DNA from: Cardinalis cardinalis
Taxonomy: Eukaryota > Chordata > Aves > Passeriformes > Cardinalidae
Direction: 5' to 3'
DNA: 64,000 nt
Assembly: GCA_014549065.1 (NCBI GenBank)
Contig: JACDOX010000023.1
Coordinates: 1,491,980 to 1,555,979, forward strand
In this document: positions 24,781 to 36,992 of the stretch, piece after piece
How the letters are laid out: each line of letters starts with the position of its first letter
How positions within the stretch are numbered: the stretch's first letter is position 1
Made by a program: the position numbers and the translations under genes
Notes under the pieces: model-generated
Told to the model about the DNA's origin: nothing
Databases searched by the model: none
Seen by the model: the letters and a program-made list of their open reading frames with translations, nothing else

Positions 24781-26640
24781 GTCTGACTCAGCACTCCTCA
24801 AACATCTCAGTTTCCATTTCTCCATTTTTTTCTGGTTTTGTNTTTTCACCCCAAGCAAACTTCTGGCTCTGCTTCTATTTTTCCTTCTTGCCATTCTTCG
24901 TCATTTCATCTTTAAATATTCAGAAAACTCAATGAATGGCAATATAGCACTGTGGAAAAAAACTGTTACGGTTGGATGATGTGACATAATCTCATTGCTT
25001 ATTGTGCTAGAGATGATTTATTCTCTTTTATCAGTTTGTGAATAAGTTACCCTTTTCCAAATACTAGGATGCCTTTTTTTCATCAGCTCACAACTGATCC
25101 TGTAAGTTCAACACTATTTTTTTCCATTTCTTCAAATTAGGCTTCTTTTCAGGGGGGAAAAACAGGATACTGAGTTNTCTCTGGGTAAATTTATAGAATT
25201 TGCCAGTGTGTAGCAAGTTTGGGCTGGAAAAAAATGTGGAAATGATAAAATGTCATCCAAGATAGAAAAGAAATGCAGGAATTNCTTTTAAACACAGTCA
25301 TAAGAAACAAAATTAATCTTAAAGATGTACTACCCCCTACAATTTTGGGGGAGGTCACTATAACCAAAACTAGCAAGCTCCAGTTGTAAACTATTGGTGA
25401 GACAGACATTAAAAGGAGAGTTTTGTTTGGAGGATGATTTTATGCTCAAAGGCATTAGTCTCAAAAGAACACAATGTTGCTAGTAAGAGGAAATATAACA
25501 CCTCACTTGACATTATTACNTTGTTTCATGAACTATTCTTTTGTTTTATCTTCATGCTAGTCTGGGAATATCTCTTTGCAGGTTAAAATTATAACATATT
25601 GGCATTTAGCTGGCATCTTCTTGTTTTCTTAGTTTAAAGCCATGGTCAGACCAGCTTATTTTGGAGTAAGAATTTGATTTAATGATACCACTAATAATAT
25701 TCTTCATAAATGTATTAGCAGCTTTTATGCTGTGTAGGTACCTTTCAGCTTCATGAGAATTGGCTCAGTTCATTTTCCCATTTAATTTCATTGAAATAAA
25801 GCTACAAAGTCATATATGGTTCTGTATATACATTATGGATGGGAGAGAGAAGGGCTGTCCTAACCCCTGTTTTCTGTAGTCTGTATTATGGACAACAAAC
25901 AGTTTATTACGATGCTAACAGTGTTCTATTTCTTCCTTGTCTTTCACCTCCTTTTTCTCTTCATGCAAACTGGATGTAAGAAACAGATTTTTTTGTTTGT
26001 CATTTTTCTGGTAATTTTTTCCTGTNTATCGTTGATGGGAAGCTGCAATGTTATTGCTTGCCAGCAACAGTCAAATCTTAATGAGGTATTTGAGAAGTCC
26101 CAATGGAGAACCTGCCACATGTAGAGAAAATATAGAATAAATGCAGGAAATACGCAGGTCAGTGCTTTGTTTTATGGATTATCCTGTCACACATAACACA
26201 GGACGGTTCATGTAGTCATTTGTATGACTGTTCTTGAATATCTTTCAATAGTAAGTTTCTCATAGGAAACTAAGTAGTTGGTTTCATCCAGGCACTTGAA
26301 AAGAGCAGCCCTGTCTTCTGAGAAAATTCATGTCTATTTTGTAGATTTATGCCCAGTTCTGAACTTAATTGATAGCAGATTAATTTCTGTTTCTACAATT
26401 TTTTGGTAACCTTTTCTTTCTGAAGCCTGTAGGAGTTTGGGTAGGGAAGGATCAGAAGCTGAAACTTCCCTCCCTCTTTATTTTTGTCAGGGTGCTTTTC
26501 CTACTGTTCATTTCTGGACTTTGACGACGACTGAGCTTTAGCAAGCTGCTGCATGTTAGCACCCTGGAAACCCTAAAACTGAAGCTANCTTGTGCAGCTG
26601 TGGTGCTTCAGGCAGTCTGAAGGGTGACTTGCTTTCTATA
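24781..26640. other. Gene-free AT-rich stretch
   Basis: No exon, RNA gene or repeat family was recognised. Immediately upstream, an 11-base 'ttgtcctcttt'-type direct repeat lies near 24636-24656. The rest is unique AT-rich sequence. Confidence 0.55.
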
Positions 26641-27440
26641 TCAGGGTTATGCTCACACTGCTCTCTGGCAAACTGTAAAGGTAAACGCCCAAAGAGGGGA
26701 AGGCAGTGGCTGTGGGGTGAGCTATAAATACTGCAGTCTGTGAATCAAACCACTCTCCCTCTCCCACCCTTTCTAGAAATCTATCGAGCTGGCAGGCTGC
26801 CCCGCTTGAAATAAATGTGGAAAATATTATGTAACTCTGCCCTGTGCNCTGCACTGACAGTGTAGGCACTAGTCAGGTTTTGGTTACACTATCTNTTGCG
26901 GCTATTTTTGGTGGCCAAAGGCTTCTCTCTTTAAATTTATGTCTGTATTTCCTTTGCCCCCACTCTCGCATTTATGCTTTTTTTTTTTTTCTTTTCCATC
27001 AACAACAGAATGCAACTCATCTTCCACAAAAAGAAGAAAAAGCTGTTTAAGGGCTATTCCTTTTAAAAAATAATACAACCTCGCCCCCCAACAACAACAA
27101 AAAGTAAACAAGAACCCCTAACAAACTGCTGGAGGAGGGATTTATCGCCTCTGACTGCAGCCAAACACTGAAGCAGTCAGTCTCAGATCCCCTCCCACAG
27201 AGCTGTACGCTGTGTCAATACCTCCCTCTGCTGAAAGCTCTACATTCTTCCTCTCCTGCTTGGCTGCNTTTGCTGTGGCAGGACTTGCAGAGAGCAGAAG
27301 GAATCTGTGACACATACTGGAGCAGCCCGCTTGCGGCAACACAGCTGCCCTACCGAGATTGCACCCTCTGGGGAGTGCAGAAATTTCATCTATTTGTCCT
27401 TCCCCAGCGGGACTCTGTGCAGACTGAAATCTGAGATTAG
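26641..27440. promoter_or_regulatory. Candidate promoter/enhancer block
   Basis: This block of about 800 bases differs from its surroundings in having more GC and several textured motifs. A strong TATA-type box, TATAAATA, lies at 26723-26730, preceded by G-rich 'tgtggggtgagc'. Pyrimidine-rich and A/C-rich tracts follow: 'ctccctctcccaccc' near 26755, poly-T near 26980-26990 and 'ccccaacaacaac' near 27085. A CTCF-like core on the minus strand, 'cctccctctgctg', lies near 27220. CpGs cluster at about 27325-27355. There is no supported exon downstream. The TATA-like string reads partly in both directions, so strand is left open. Confidence 0.3.
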
Positions 27441-30400
27441 GAAAAGATTATAATTTGGAGTCAGACGACTTTTAAAAATACTCTTTCAGGAACTCCTGTG
27501 ATGGGATTCAGTCATTGTCAAGGGACAATGTGTTTGAAGACAATTCTAAGTGTGTGTGCTTTACAAATGATTTTCCTTCAGTTTTAATCACTTAACTAGT
27601 TTTTGTTCTAGAAATAGTAAAATTACTGTGTGGTTTGTGATCCATTGTGCTGCATAAACTACCATGTAAGACTTTAAGTATTGTGTTACTCAAACAGATT
27701 GAATTATCTTAATGATTGGAAAATCTATGAATCATCTCAACTACAACTGGTGTGGCTATTAGGCAGCTCAGTTATTGAGAGGCTGTGGGATTAGGGACCC
27801 ATCCCAGTCATTTCTCATCTCAGATAATTTTAATATAAAGATTTTAAAGTGACCAACACGTTTTATTTGTGTCTGTTTTAGGTAGCCCAAATGAACATAT
27901 GAAAAGGATAGTGATTTTATCAGAGGTGAATGGTTGAACTTAGTGGAGAATCAAGCTACTTCCAGATGTCTCAAGTTAGGCCACTAATTTGAGTAGAGGA
28001 ATAGAAGCAAAAGACTCTAGTTCAAACCCAATATTTTTCTTTGTGTTTATCACTCCCTTGGAATTTTGGACTGTCTGCCTGTGCTGTGGGAAAGGCTAAT
28101 GCACTGCAAAGCTATAGCTGAGCTACAGCAATTCACAGCTTTTCTTAGTTAATAATTTTTAATAATTCCTCATTATGTTCAGTGNCTTCAGATCAGATGA
28201 GTTTTCCCTCTATTTGATGGCAGAGGGAAAACAACCATTCTACATCAACTTTGTTCTGGAAGTACCAATGGGGTTTCTTCTATTAACTTTTCCAACTGAA
28301 CTTTTTAATGTGTTNGGGGAAGTTTGGTAACGTTGGAGGTGAGAAGAGTAATAAGGAATAAGGAAAAACCATAAATTCTGTGTACAGAAAATTGTTCTGA
28401 TTGGATGGGGTTCAAAAAAAGCAAACAATGCAGAGCAGGGGTAGAAAGCAGACAGGAGGGTGTAGGAAGGAGCACAGCTGTAGGGAATAAAAACACTCAG
28501 GGGAAGGTCGTATAAGGAGGATAAGAAATCATCATCATGTGGTGAAGTTTTCAGGAAGGTGCTATTGTATGCAGACTTGTGAGGAGAACTGACCTTAAAA
28601 NGGAAGAAATACAGGACTACTTGTTACAAAAATGATGGTCGGAATTAGGCTTTGCAGGAAGAGAGGAGGGTTCGGTTTAGGGTGTGCTGTGAGGTTGAGG
28701 TCTTATGGCNCTCTGGAAGATGGCTTTTCCTAGCAGGAGAAGGCTTGGTCAATAAAACTTGGCTTGAGGAAGGGGACCCTGTAGAGAAACAGAGGTGCCA
28801 AAGATACCTGTGTGATTCATTGAACATATATTTTTTTATGGAGGTTTGCTNACTCTTAATTATGGTGCAGAATATTCTATAATTTTTGGCTTCATACCTT
28901 GGATATTTATAACTGGTAGGAAAATGCTAACAAAGTTATTTGGTTTACAGAAGGAAAAGTTTGTCATGTATTTCTATTTGACATTTTTTCAAAATTACAT
29001 GATNTGAAATTAAGATTTTATTTGGATGTTAAGCCTCTCATACACAGGTTTCATAAAATGCTCTCTGTGACCTGCTGAGACAAACCTGAGAAGCAGAGAT
29101 GCAAAATTACCTAAATGGATATAGAAAAACTGTTTTTTCTGATCTTTGCTGGCATACTGGATATGCCAAAGTTTCTAGCATTGGGCTGGACGTTATTACT
29201 GCAAAAGAAAAAGGCATGGTTTTTGCCTCNGACATTTTTCCCCCTGCCCAGGCTGTGGTTCACAAGGATGACTTAGAGANTCATCTCTAAGTCTGACTGA
29301 ACTTTTCAGTAATTAACATAGGAGCATTGCTGCACTTTGTGTTAGCTTATTCTCTGTGAGAGTTNTAGATGGTTATGGTACAAGGTACCATTCTGTGCTT
29401 TTGTGTTAACTGAGATACTCTGAGCACTCAACTGAATGTCTCCTCTAAACAGAGCTAGATTTAGGTGGGGGCAGACAGGCTACAAAATGTGCATCCTGGT
29501 TGTAACAGGGCAGTCAGAAATGCATCTGTAATGCTGTGGGTAGGTAGCTGGGAGTCAGCTGAGTGACAAAGTCTCAAGCAGTGACTCAAAGGGAATCTGC
29601 TGCTGGCTTTGGGTCTCAGTGGGTTCAGTTCTGTGAGCTCTGGAAAGNTTCCCCACACTCCACAAGGCTCTTAAGGGATCTTCATGGAAGACAGATGAAA
29701 TGAGGATATTAAAAACCCTACTTTTATAGCTCAGCTGAACTCAATTCACTTTTATCACTCTTTCAGACAACAAGGTGTATATTTACGTAGGGCTTTTTGC
29801 TCAACAGAGTGGCCATACAACAGGATGCTCCTAATGAAGCTACAGTTTTAGTATCAAAAATGTCTGGACTAGCTGGGCCTACAATGCAAGAAACACATGA
29901 ATCTCTAGGCTATCTAGAGTAACTTGATAGGGGCACACTTCTCTTGCGAAAGCAGTGCCACATGTTTATACTGCTTGGTTTGGAAAGTAAAACAAGAGAC
30001 TCTAGGAGATGGAATGTGTATGAGAAGGGCTCATTATCAGTTAGGCTAAATACTCAATGAAACCTGAGGCCACACAAATCTCAACTGGTTTCAAGTTTTC
30101 TTACAGTCGAAACTCAGATCAGGTTCCTCGAGAGTTCAAGAATTTCTAAGCAAAACTAGACCTGCTGAATGCATAGGACTTGAATAGCAGCTTTACAGTA
30201 CATGCTCAAAGCACTTGCTATAAATTAATAACTTTCCACAGCACCCATGTGATTTAGAGACCTTTGATTAGCCTCCTCTTACAATTCAGTCCATTGACAA
30301 ATCCATTTTTTTGTTTGTCTAGGGTTTTAGTATGGAGTGATGCACTTAAACATTTCATTGGGTGACTAACCTCTATAGGTAGACCATCTAGGTTCCTGTC

Positions 30401-32127
30401 TAGCTTTTAAGCATGCACAAACTTTTACAAGTATTGCACTGAACTGATCACCTCAGCAAAGTCTGTTTGTGGTGAGNGTGAGATGATCTATCTTCAATGA
30501 AAGCTTTGTGACAATGATACAGGTCCTGATTTTGATTTGTAAATTATTTTTTTGTTTTAGTATACTTGATCATTATACAGACAGGTGAGCTATTAAATGG
30601 AGTATTTGCATATGATTGAAGATTTGCTCTGTAAATTCTGTGATTTTAATCCTGGTGCCCTCACTGTCCCTGAATCCAGTGGCTGCAAAACCTGGTAATA
30701 TGTGTAGTGTGAATATTTGGGTGAACACATTTTCTGCTAGTTGTTAATTTCTGGCAGGAGTCCTATGGAAAAATGCATTATGGCAGCATTATGACACAGA
30801 GTGGTTCATTTGGATGTCTGAGTGTCTACACGCACATGTCCCTTCCCCTGGGTCCCCGAAGGAGTTATACAATGTACACGTGCAACATCAACAGGATGGC
30901 CCCTCCATTAAGTGACCCAACAGGAAACCAGGAGAGTTAACTCCTGTTCCTCATTCTTTGAAACTTTCTGCCTGCAAACCTGGGAAATCCACTGAGGAAA
31001 ACTGAGGCCCGGGAAATCTATCAGTAAAACAGGAGACTAGGGTAACTTTGTGGTTGTATTTGAATAATTTAAACTGGCAAGGAAAAATGTGGACGTGTCT
31101 TAAAAATACTGTTAAAANTAACTTTGAAGCCTTGAAACACATGTCCAAGGATAGAAAATACTTTAAAGATATGCTTCAGCATTATAAAAAAAATATTGTT
31201 TTGGCTGTTTTCCAATAACCAAAGCAGATTTGATGATATCAAAAGGCAGATTTGTACTTTTTCTGTTAATCACTCTTGAAATGTTTGTAGAACTCTTTAT
31301 CAAAACATCACTATTTTTTTTTTTTCTTGAAATGTCCCTTTTTTGATATGGGGCAAAAGGAAAATGTTTGTTCTCTGGCTTTCTTAATGACATCTCAATT
31401 TGTGTAGTCTCAGCATTCTACCAAAACAAAAAAAGTCTTGCTTTCTAAAACCACCAGAGGACTGAAACTCCTCTTATTCTTTATTCCAATTAATTTTAGG
31501 AACATTTTTTACCACCTCTAAATGCTTTAGATNCTCTGTTTTGGTTTCAGTGTCAGTGATCTGCCATGGCTCTGCTAGTTTCATGGAGGGGGATTATAAT
31601 CAATCATGAAATCCTAGAAGTGCTAGGATGAGTGAAACCTGATGGCCTATGGTTTTGTCTTGTAAATATGGCTTGGGAAGTTTTTATGCACTCTGTGTTC
31701 CTAAACTTTCCTTTCTGTGCAGATTCCTGGGTGTCTTACAATGTGTGAGGAACTCATTGTTTCTTTTTCATTTAAATGTCTACTGGGAAGTGTCCCTATT
31801 TCCTTCAGGAAAAGGTCCATGTATACAAGAAAATACTACTGCTAAGTTACTACTCCTGGTTAACTGCCTCAAAAAAATAGATGGGATAGTTTATTCTTTG
31901 TGTCTTTGCTCTACTTAACTGCCCACCTTAAATACAAAGTTTGGAATCCCCTAGGCCACTTTAGGCCATGGGCAATGTGCCTTAAAACAGATGAGGTCAA
32001 TACAGGACTGCTAGATCTCTGAACTTTTTTCCTCTTCCTGGGCCANAGAGACAACATATGTTGAAGTTTCTGTATAATTTTTTGAGTAATATTCAGGAAT
32101 CCAATTTCTTCTTCTAAAGGAGACATT
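27441..32127. other. Gene-free AT-rich stretch
   Basis: About 4.7 kb without a recognised gene or mobile element. It contains the 10-bp inverted repeat at 29270-29293, listed separately. A segment at about 30830-31030 keeps more GC than its neighbours. Poly-T occurs at about 31314-31325. Confidence 0.55.
29270..29293. repeat. Perfect 10-bp inverted repeat with a 4-base loop
   Basis: GACTTAGAGA (29270-29279) and TCTCTAAGTC (29284-29293) are exact reverse complements separated by 'ntca'. An ambiguous base is the first base of the loop. The stem is AT-rich and no T run follows it, so a terminator-like role has no support. It could be a chance hairpin, a small RNA structure, or a cruciform-prone site. 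Confidence 0.6.
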
Positions 32128-32163
32128 CAGATGCTTAATGGATGACAGATGCCTAATGGATGA
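32128..32163. repeat. Two-copy 18-bp tandem repeat
   Basis: cagatgcttaatggatga (32128-32145) is followed directly by cagatgcctaatggatga (32146-32163), with one difference between copies. This is a small local duplication in non-coding sequence. Confidence 0.9.
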
Positions 32164-32405
32164 CATTGCTTACTAGCTACAGCATTTAAAGTCTAATTGC
32201 AACCTGATCTGCTTCTCTCCTCTAGATCTTCCTCCAGCTGAGCAATCTGTCACCTTGCCAGTCCTTTAGCAACCAGTACCTCAGGCCCCTATTTTTGTGC
32301 GTCAGTTCCTGTGTCACTCCAGAATTCCCGCTCTGCGTTTCCCAGCAGCAGGTTCTGGGAGGAGAAGCGACTGGCACCTGCCTGTCCAAACAGCGGGGTG
32401 TCCGT

Positions 32406-32421
32406 TCTGTCTGTCTGTCTG
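32406..32421. repeat. (TCTG)4 microsatellite
   Basis: Four exact TCTG units lie within a GC-richer, CpG-containing segment at about 32300-32640. That segment has no recognisable exon but stands out in composition from the AT-rich sequence on both sides. Confidence 0.85.
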
Positions 32422-32897
32422 TGTGGAAGGCNCTGGGCTGGCTTTGTGTTTGTAAACTTTGATTGATAACTGCACCTGTGCAGCTGCCAAGGTCAGGCCG
32501 CCTTTGGGAGAGTGTTTTATCACCACGGGCACCTGGCTTGGCCTAAGATTTAGGGACGTGGCCTGTCTTTGATGACATGATTCTGGCAGTCTGGAAAGAC
32601 TTTGTTGCAAGACATTGGCCTGCAAAGTCCAACCAAGTGACAGCTTTGCTTTTTGATAGNTGTCGGAAACTTGGAATGAAGAAGCAAGTCTAAACTCCAT
32701 CTACTGCCTCAGTGACTGATGTTCATACCTAATAAAATATAATAAATTTTTCCTGCTGATGAATATGCTGCTTCTGAGGGCCTGGGGTTAAAGAGGTTAG
32801 AAATTTGTTGCACTGTTTGTGTTTTGTAAAGCAAGTACAGGTCCAGTTTTCACAGATTAGTACCCTTTTGACTTGGTGAGGAGGGATGGCTGGGAGG

Positions 32898-33215
32898 TCA
32901 GACCAAGTTACTCAGGGCTTTATCCAGACAAATTATAAAACCTTTTATATAGAGACTGCACAGACACTTTGGCCNACCCACTCTACTCTCCCCATAGGGA
33001 GATTTTCTCCTGACATCTGATGTGAACTTCTCTTNTTTCATTTTTTTGCCCATTGCCTCATCATTCCAGCACATATGACTGTAAGCTATCATGTTCCAGA
33101 CCCTCAGCAACCTTGCCTGTCCAGGCATTGATGAGCTCCACAAAACCAACTCTTCTCCTTATTGAGCAAGTTTGGGTTTCTCAGCCTCTCCTTGCTGAGC
33201 AAGGGTCCTGGCCAT
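32898..33215 (-). mobile_element. Old CR1 LINE fragment, 3' region
   Basis: The plus strand keeps, in order, eroded reverse-complement CR1 tail landmarks: 'gaccaagttactcagggctt', 'tatccag', 'gagactgcacagac', 'tgatgtgaacttctct', 'tttgcccattgcctcatcat', 'gaccctcagcaaccttgcct' and 'ctcagcctctccttgctgag'. The order and spacing match a CR1 ORF2 end and 3' UTR read on the minus strand, but divergence is much greater than in the copies at 6.4 and 17.3 kb. This is a different, older subfamily. Boundaries are approximate. Confidence 0.72.
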
Positions 33216-34739
33216 GGTGTCCCTCATACTTTTATTAGAGGAGAACTGAAGAACAGAGATCTTGAGAGGGTAAAAGGTAGAGGGACTTTGCAGGAAAGAC
33301 TAGGATAGACAGAAGGAAAAAGGAGCCTTTGAGAGTAAGGAGTCATTCTCCTAGTATTGCCTGCCACCCTTGAAAGACATGGAGGGATTATTTGTAATGA
33401 GGGGCTGAGACAGCCAGTGATAGAGGCTGGATGTGCTGATTGCAGGGGACACAGTGAGGAGCAGAAGATGATACATCAGGGAAAATACATATGACACCTC
33501 TTGGCAGGCTGAAAGGAAAAGTGGGGAAAGCTATGGGCTGGGCATTATTGTCCTGCTTCAGGGCTTTGAGCAATGACTTAGACACAGTGATAACTTTAAA
33601 AACTGATAGAAATTCAATTAGGATGTTTAAGTATGCTATAATTCTTTGAGCTGAGTTTTGCATCCTTAGCTGTCACTTATTGACACCAAAGTTGCAGAAA
33701 TCTATATACTTTCTCTTGTGTTGCTAAGTACTGAAAGCCTGAATATGGGCTACCCTTTCTCTAAATCTTGCAAGTTGGCACTTCATATTGCTGACAGAAA
33801 TTTAAATTAAGAGAAGAAATTCTAGAGGTTGCCTCTCAACTCTTCCAGGGCCTTGATGACTCACTGTAATGACAGTGCTGTGTTGAATACAGTTTTCTTT
33901 TTTTTTAATCTTACTAAGGTCATATTTTAGTTAGAATGCTCTATTCTGGAATAATTAGAAGTAAAAATAGTCAATAGGATATTTAAATATTACTATAATC
34001 TCTGTAGAAGTATTTTGAGTGGTACTTGCAGTAAGAGAACCATTTTGGAACCGAACACTTTACTGCAGCGTCTGACTAATGTAGGGATTACATATGTTGG
34101 GTTATGTGGTATGTTTGAATATTTTGTGGTGGTTTGTGGTCCCTTGATATCCATAAAATCACTGCTTGTACTCGTGACAGGATTCCTAACATTCATAAAT
34201 AACCTGTGCTCCTTCTTTTTCACTTCCTGATGGATAATTGGTATGTTGCCTAAAACTCCAGATCCAGCAGAAGCAGTACAGTGGAAAATATAATTCTTCC
34301 TAGTGATTTGGGTAATAAAAACGTCAGTCAGGCTTAGGCAAGGATGCTAAAGCTTTTCTATTGAAGTCTGTGTCACAGGATAAATATGTGCATGTGTTTT
34401 AACCCACACTGTTTCAAAGAGTTCCTTTGGTTGGATCAGAGAGATGGTTTGTGTGAGAGATCCATGTATGGAGCTGGGTAGAAAAATGATGCTGAGGTAC
34501 TTCTACTGTATAAGTTTATGGATAGGGTGTTTGAAGGGGAAATGCATAAAAAGGTTCTGTGGATGTTCTAAACAACAGAAGAAAGATCTAGGCTTCAGCA
34601 ACTACTTAGAAGAGGAAGACCTTCAATAATTTCTCATAATGANTGGCTTAACACATGGACAAATACATGTTCTTTTGGCATACCTAACTGTGAGTAAAGA
34701 ATGCACTGCTGCTCCTAGTTTTCATCTATATGCTCTGTA
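33216..34739. other. Gene-free AT-rich stretch
   Basis: No gene, RNA or repeat family was recognised. A T-rich run lies at about 33897-33907. ORFs on both strands around 34000-34230 mirror one another and look like chance. Confidence 0.55.
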
Positions 34740-35137
34740 TCACTAGCCCTTGTTCTCATGGGGCACTTCAACTTACTAAATATCTGCTAGAAATACAATA
34801 CAGCAGANAGGAAGCAGTGTAGGAGGTTCTTGGAGTATGTGGAAGATAACTGCCTGACACAGCTNGTGAGGGAGCCAGCCAGGGAAGGTGCCCTGCTGGA
34901 CCTGTTTGTGAGCAGAGAAGAACTTGTAGATGATGTGATGACTGGATGCCAACTTGGTCATTACAATGACAATTCTTAGAGAAGCAGAGGGATCAGCAGA
35001 ACTGTCACCCTGGATTTCNGGAGGGCAGAGTTTGGCCTGTTTGGGAGACTGGTTGACAGAGCCCCTTGAGAGGCCATTCTGAAAGGCTGAGGAGTCCAGN
35101 AAGGCTGGACATCCTTCAAGAAGGAAATATTAAAGGT
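34740..35137 (+). mobile_element. CR1 LINE fragment, ORF2 (dead)
   Basis: Plus-strand translation gives the end of the CR1 endonuclease domain and the following linker: 'SLALVLMGHFNLLNIC', stop, 'RRFLEYVEDNCLTQLVREPA', 'EGALLDLFVSREELVDDV', 'GCQLGHYNDNS', stop, then 'ELSPWI' and 'LDILQEGNIKG'. In-frame stops and a frameshift show that it is dead. Both ends are truncated: there is no catalytic N-terminal endonuclease part, no reverse transcriptase and no 3' tail. It overlaps in family position with the minus-strand ORF2 copy at 10.6-11.3 kb but is an independent insertion in opposite orientation. Confidence 0.9.
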
Positions 35138-36581
35138 ACCTGGTTTTCTTCAAACTGTGCAATCTGTTTCCCCCCCCTGCTGCTTAGTCTCCCACTTGGC
35201 TATTGTTTCCCTCTGAAAAAACATGTTGGCTCTGCAAATTTGCCTGTCTTGCCTTGCCAAATTTGTCCCTTGACTGTCTGCATTTCTTGTGTGTTCTTGC
35301 ATCATGATTATTGGTGTATCAGAACAGTCTTGTATTTTCTCTGCTTATGGATATAGTAGAGAAAATTGCCCCAAGATAAATCTGAGGAAAATAGTTCTCC
35401 AGATTTGACAGGAAACTTCATGACATGCTAGAGGCCTAATTCTATCCAAATTGCTCATCTAAAGCACTAACTGGAAAGGTAGGAAGAAACATACTGGGCT
35501 TTGAAAAGGGCTTTTGAATCCTTAGTTTTATGGATAATGGCTTTGAATTAAGTGGATTTACCCCCTGGGCCATGAAAAAGGAAGATGTGTGAATGTGCCT
35601 GGTTAAATTTTTTTCTTTGGAGTAAGAGTTCTGCTTCTTCAGTNTATGGTTACATACTGTACTGTCTGCATGAAAATGTCAAGTGTTTTATCCCCTTTCT
35701 AAACTGGGACACTGCAGAATGATAACCAAAAGAATTATTATCTTGATGGTCTCCCAGTCCCTGTGCAAGCAGATCTTTGGGTATGGCCCTCTGCTGTTGT
35801 CATCCATCTTTGCTTGGACAATAGCTAAGCCTTTTGGTAGAAGCTTTGCAATCTGTAAGCACTCGGCTGCAAATTCATGATCTGTCACTCTTAGACAAAA
35901 TGAGGATGTCTCAACAGCTCAGCTGAAGTGAAATGGTAACAGGAAGTCAAAACTGAGCCCATGTACCCTGGTGTCAGCTTTAATCTATTTACATCTAATA
36001 GACCTGTTTCTACTGAAGCTAATGGAAAAATTGATTTGCTTAATGGAATATATTTGTCTTAATTATATGCTTGTTTTAATTATATGTTCTGAATCTATTA
36101 TCACCTACTTCTAGAAATCCCCAAGTGGGTGAGATTTTTTTGTGCTGTTCACTGTAAAATCCAATACATGAAAGCAAAATTGTACCCCAGGCAACTCAAA
36201 TTTTCAGCACTGTCATCTGAGAAGTGGATAAGTTGAGGGGAGCAAGCCACCCCTGACTGATTTTCCTTTTTTAAGATTTAAAGATTTAAAAGTCTAGAGG
36301 AACTGTTGATTTGGGATCTGGTGATTATTTTTTAACAGCAGGAGTCTTTTGCAGCAGCATTGGATGAACTACAGCTTCACTGCTAAGGAAGAGCAGTGAA
36401 AGAAGCTAAAACATGCTTCTAGCTTTTAAGTCAGGGAGTTTATATATTTTAACTCTGCCTGTGAACATTTGTACGAAGCTTTTATCTTTCCTACATTCCA
36501 TCATTCGTACCCCAGAGTTGCCACCAGCTGGCTGAGGTCCAGTTTCCATGGCTGGTGTGCTGGGGGCCGTTCAGATGCCCA
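35138..36581. other. Gene-free AT-rich stretch
   Basis: Nothing coding was recognised. A C7 run lies near 35169-35176. Composition shifts to GC-rich at about 36510, just before the minisatellite. Confidence 0.55.
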
Positions 36582-36910
36582 GTGTGAGCAGAGCTGCTCG
36601 GGGTGGTGTGAGCAGAGCTGCTCGGGGTGGCTGTGTGTGAGCACACGGTGGTGTGAGCAGAGCTGCTCGGGGTGGCTTTGTGTGAGCACATGGTGGNNNN
36701 NNNNNNNNNNNNNNNNNNNNNNNNNNNNNNNNNNNNNNNNNNNNNNNNNNNNNNNNNNNNNNNNNNNNNNNNNNNNNNNNNNNNNNNNNNNNNNNNNNNN
36801 NNNNNNNNNNNNNNNNGGTGGTGTGAGCAGAGCTGCTCGGGGTGGCTGTGTGTGAGCACATGGTGGTGTGAGCAGAGCTGCTCGGGGTGGCTGTGTGTGA
36901 GCACGCGGTG
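36582..36910 (+). repeat. GC-rich minisatellite, 45-bp unit, with assembly gap
   Basis: Units start at 36582 (a 24-base short unit), 36606, 36651, then after the gap at 36821 and 36866. Each full unit is 45 bases. It is built from a 24-base part beginning gtgtgagcagagctgctcgg and a 21-base part beginning gctgtgtgtgagcac, both sharing 'gtgtgagca'. The core contains the inverted pair gagcag/ctgctc. The unit is divisible by three and free of stops in several frames, so long ORFs run through it on both strands; on the plus strand it reads WCEQSCSGWLCVST repeatedly. That openness follows from the repeat and is not evidence of coding. Confidence 0.93.
36697..36816. other. Assembly gap (120 N) inside the minisatellite
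   Basis: The run of 120 N interrupts the 45-bp array. Unit starts on either side (36651 and 36821) are 170 bases apart, which is not a multiple of 45. Keeping register would need about 85 or 130 N. The gap length is therefore estimated, or the array contains a short unit, and true copy number is unknown. Confidence 0.95.
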
Positions 36911-36992
36911 CCGCAAGCAGCGCGGCCTTTCCGCATCGCCCCGTGACCTCACAGGCGCAAAACCGCACACGGAAACCACCAANCGGGTACCA
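36903..36992. promoter_or_regulatory. CpG-dense pocket flanking the minisatellite
   Basis: About twelve CpG dinucleotides occur in ninety bases directly after the last repeat unit ('cgcggtgccgcaagcagcgc', 'cgcatcgccccgtgacctca', 'gcgcaaaaccgcacacgg'). Elsewhere in the window CpG is scarce. It includes a GTGACCTCA string resembling nuclear-receptor or CRE-type half sites. It is too short to meet usual CpG-island length limits, though the GC-rich array may extend it. It could be a promoter edge or an unmethylated regulatory site, but no transcript start is shown. Confidence 0.35.

Noticed and set aside
28010..28060. 'gttcaaacccaa' as a tRNA B-box
   Set aside because: No A-box at the right distance and no cloverleaf can be drawn.
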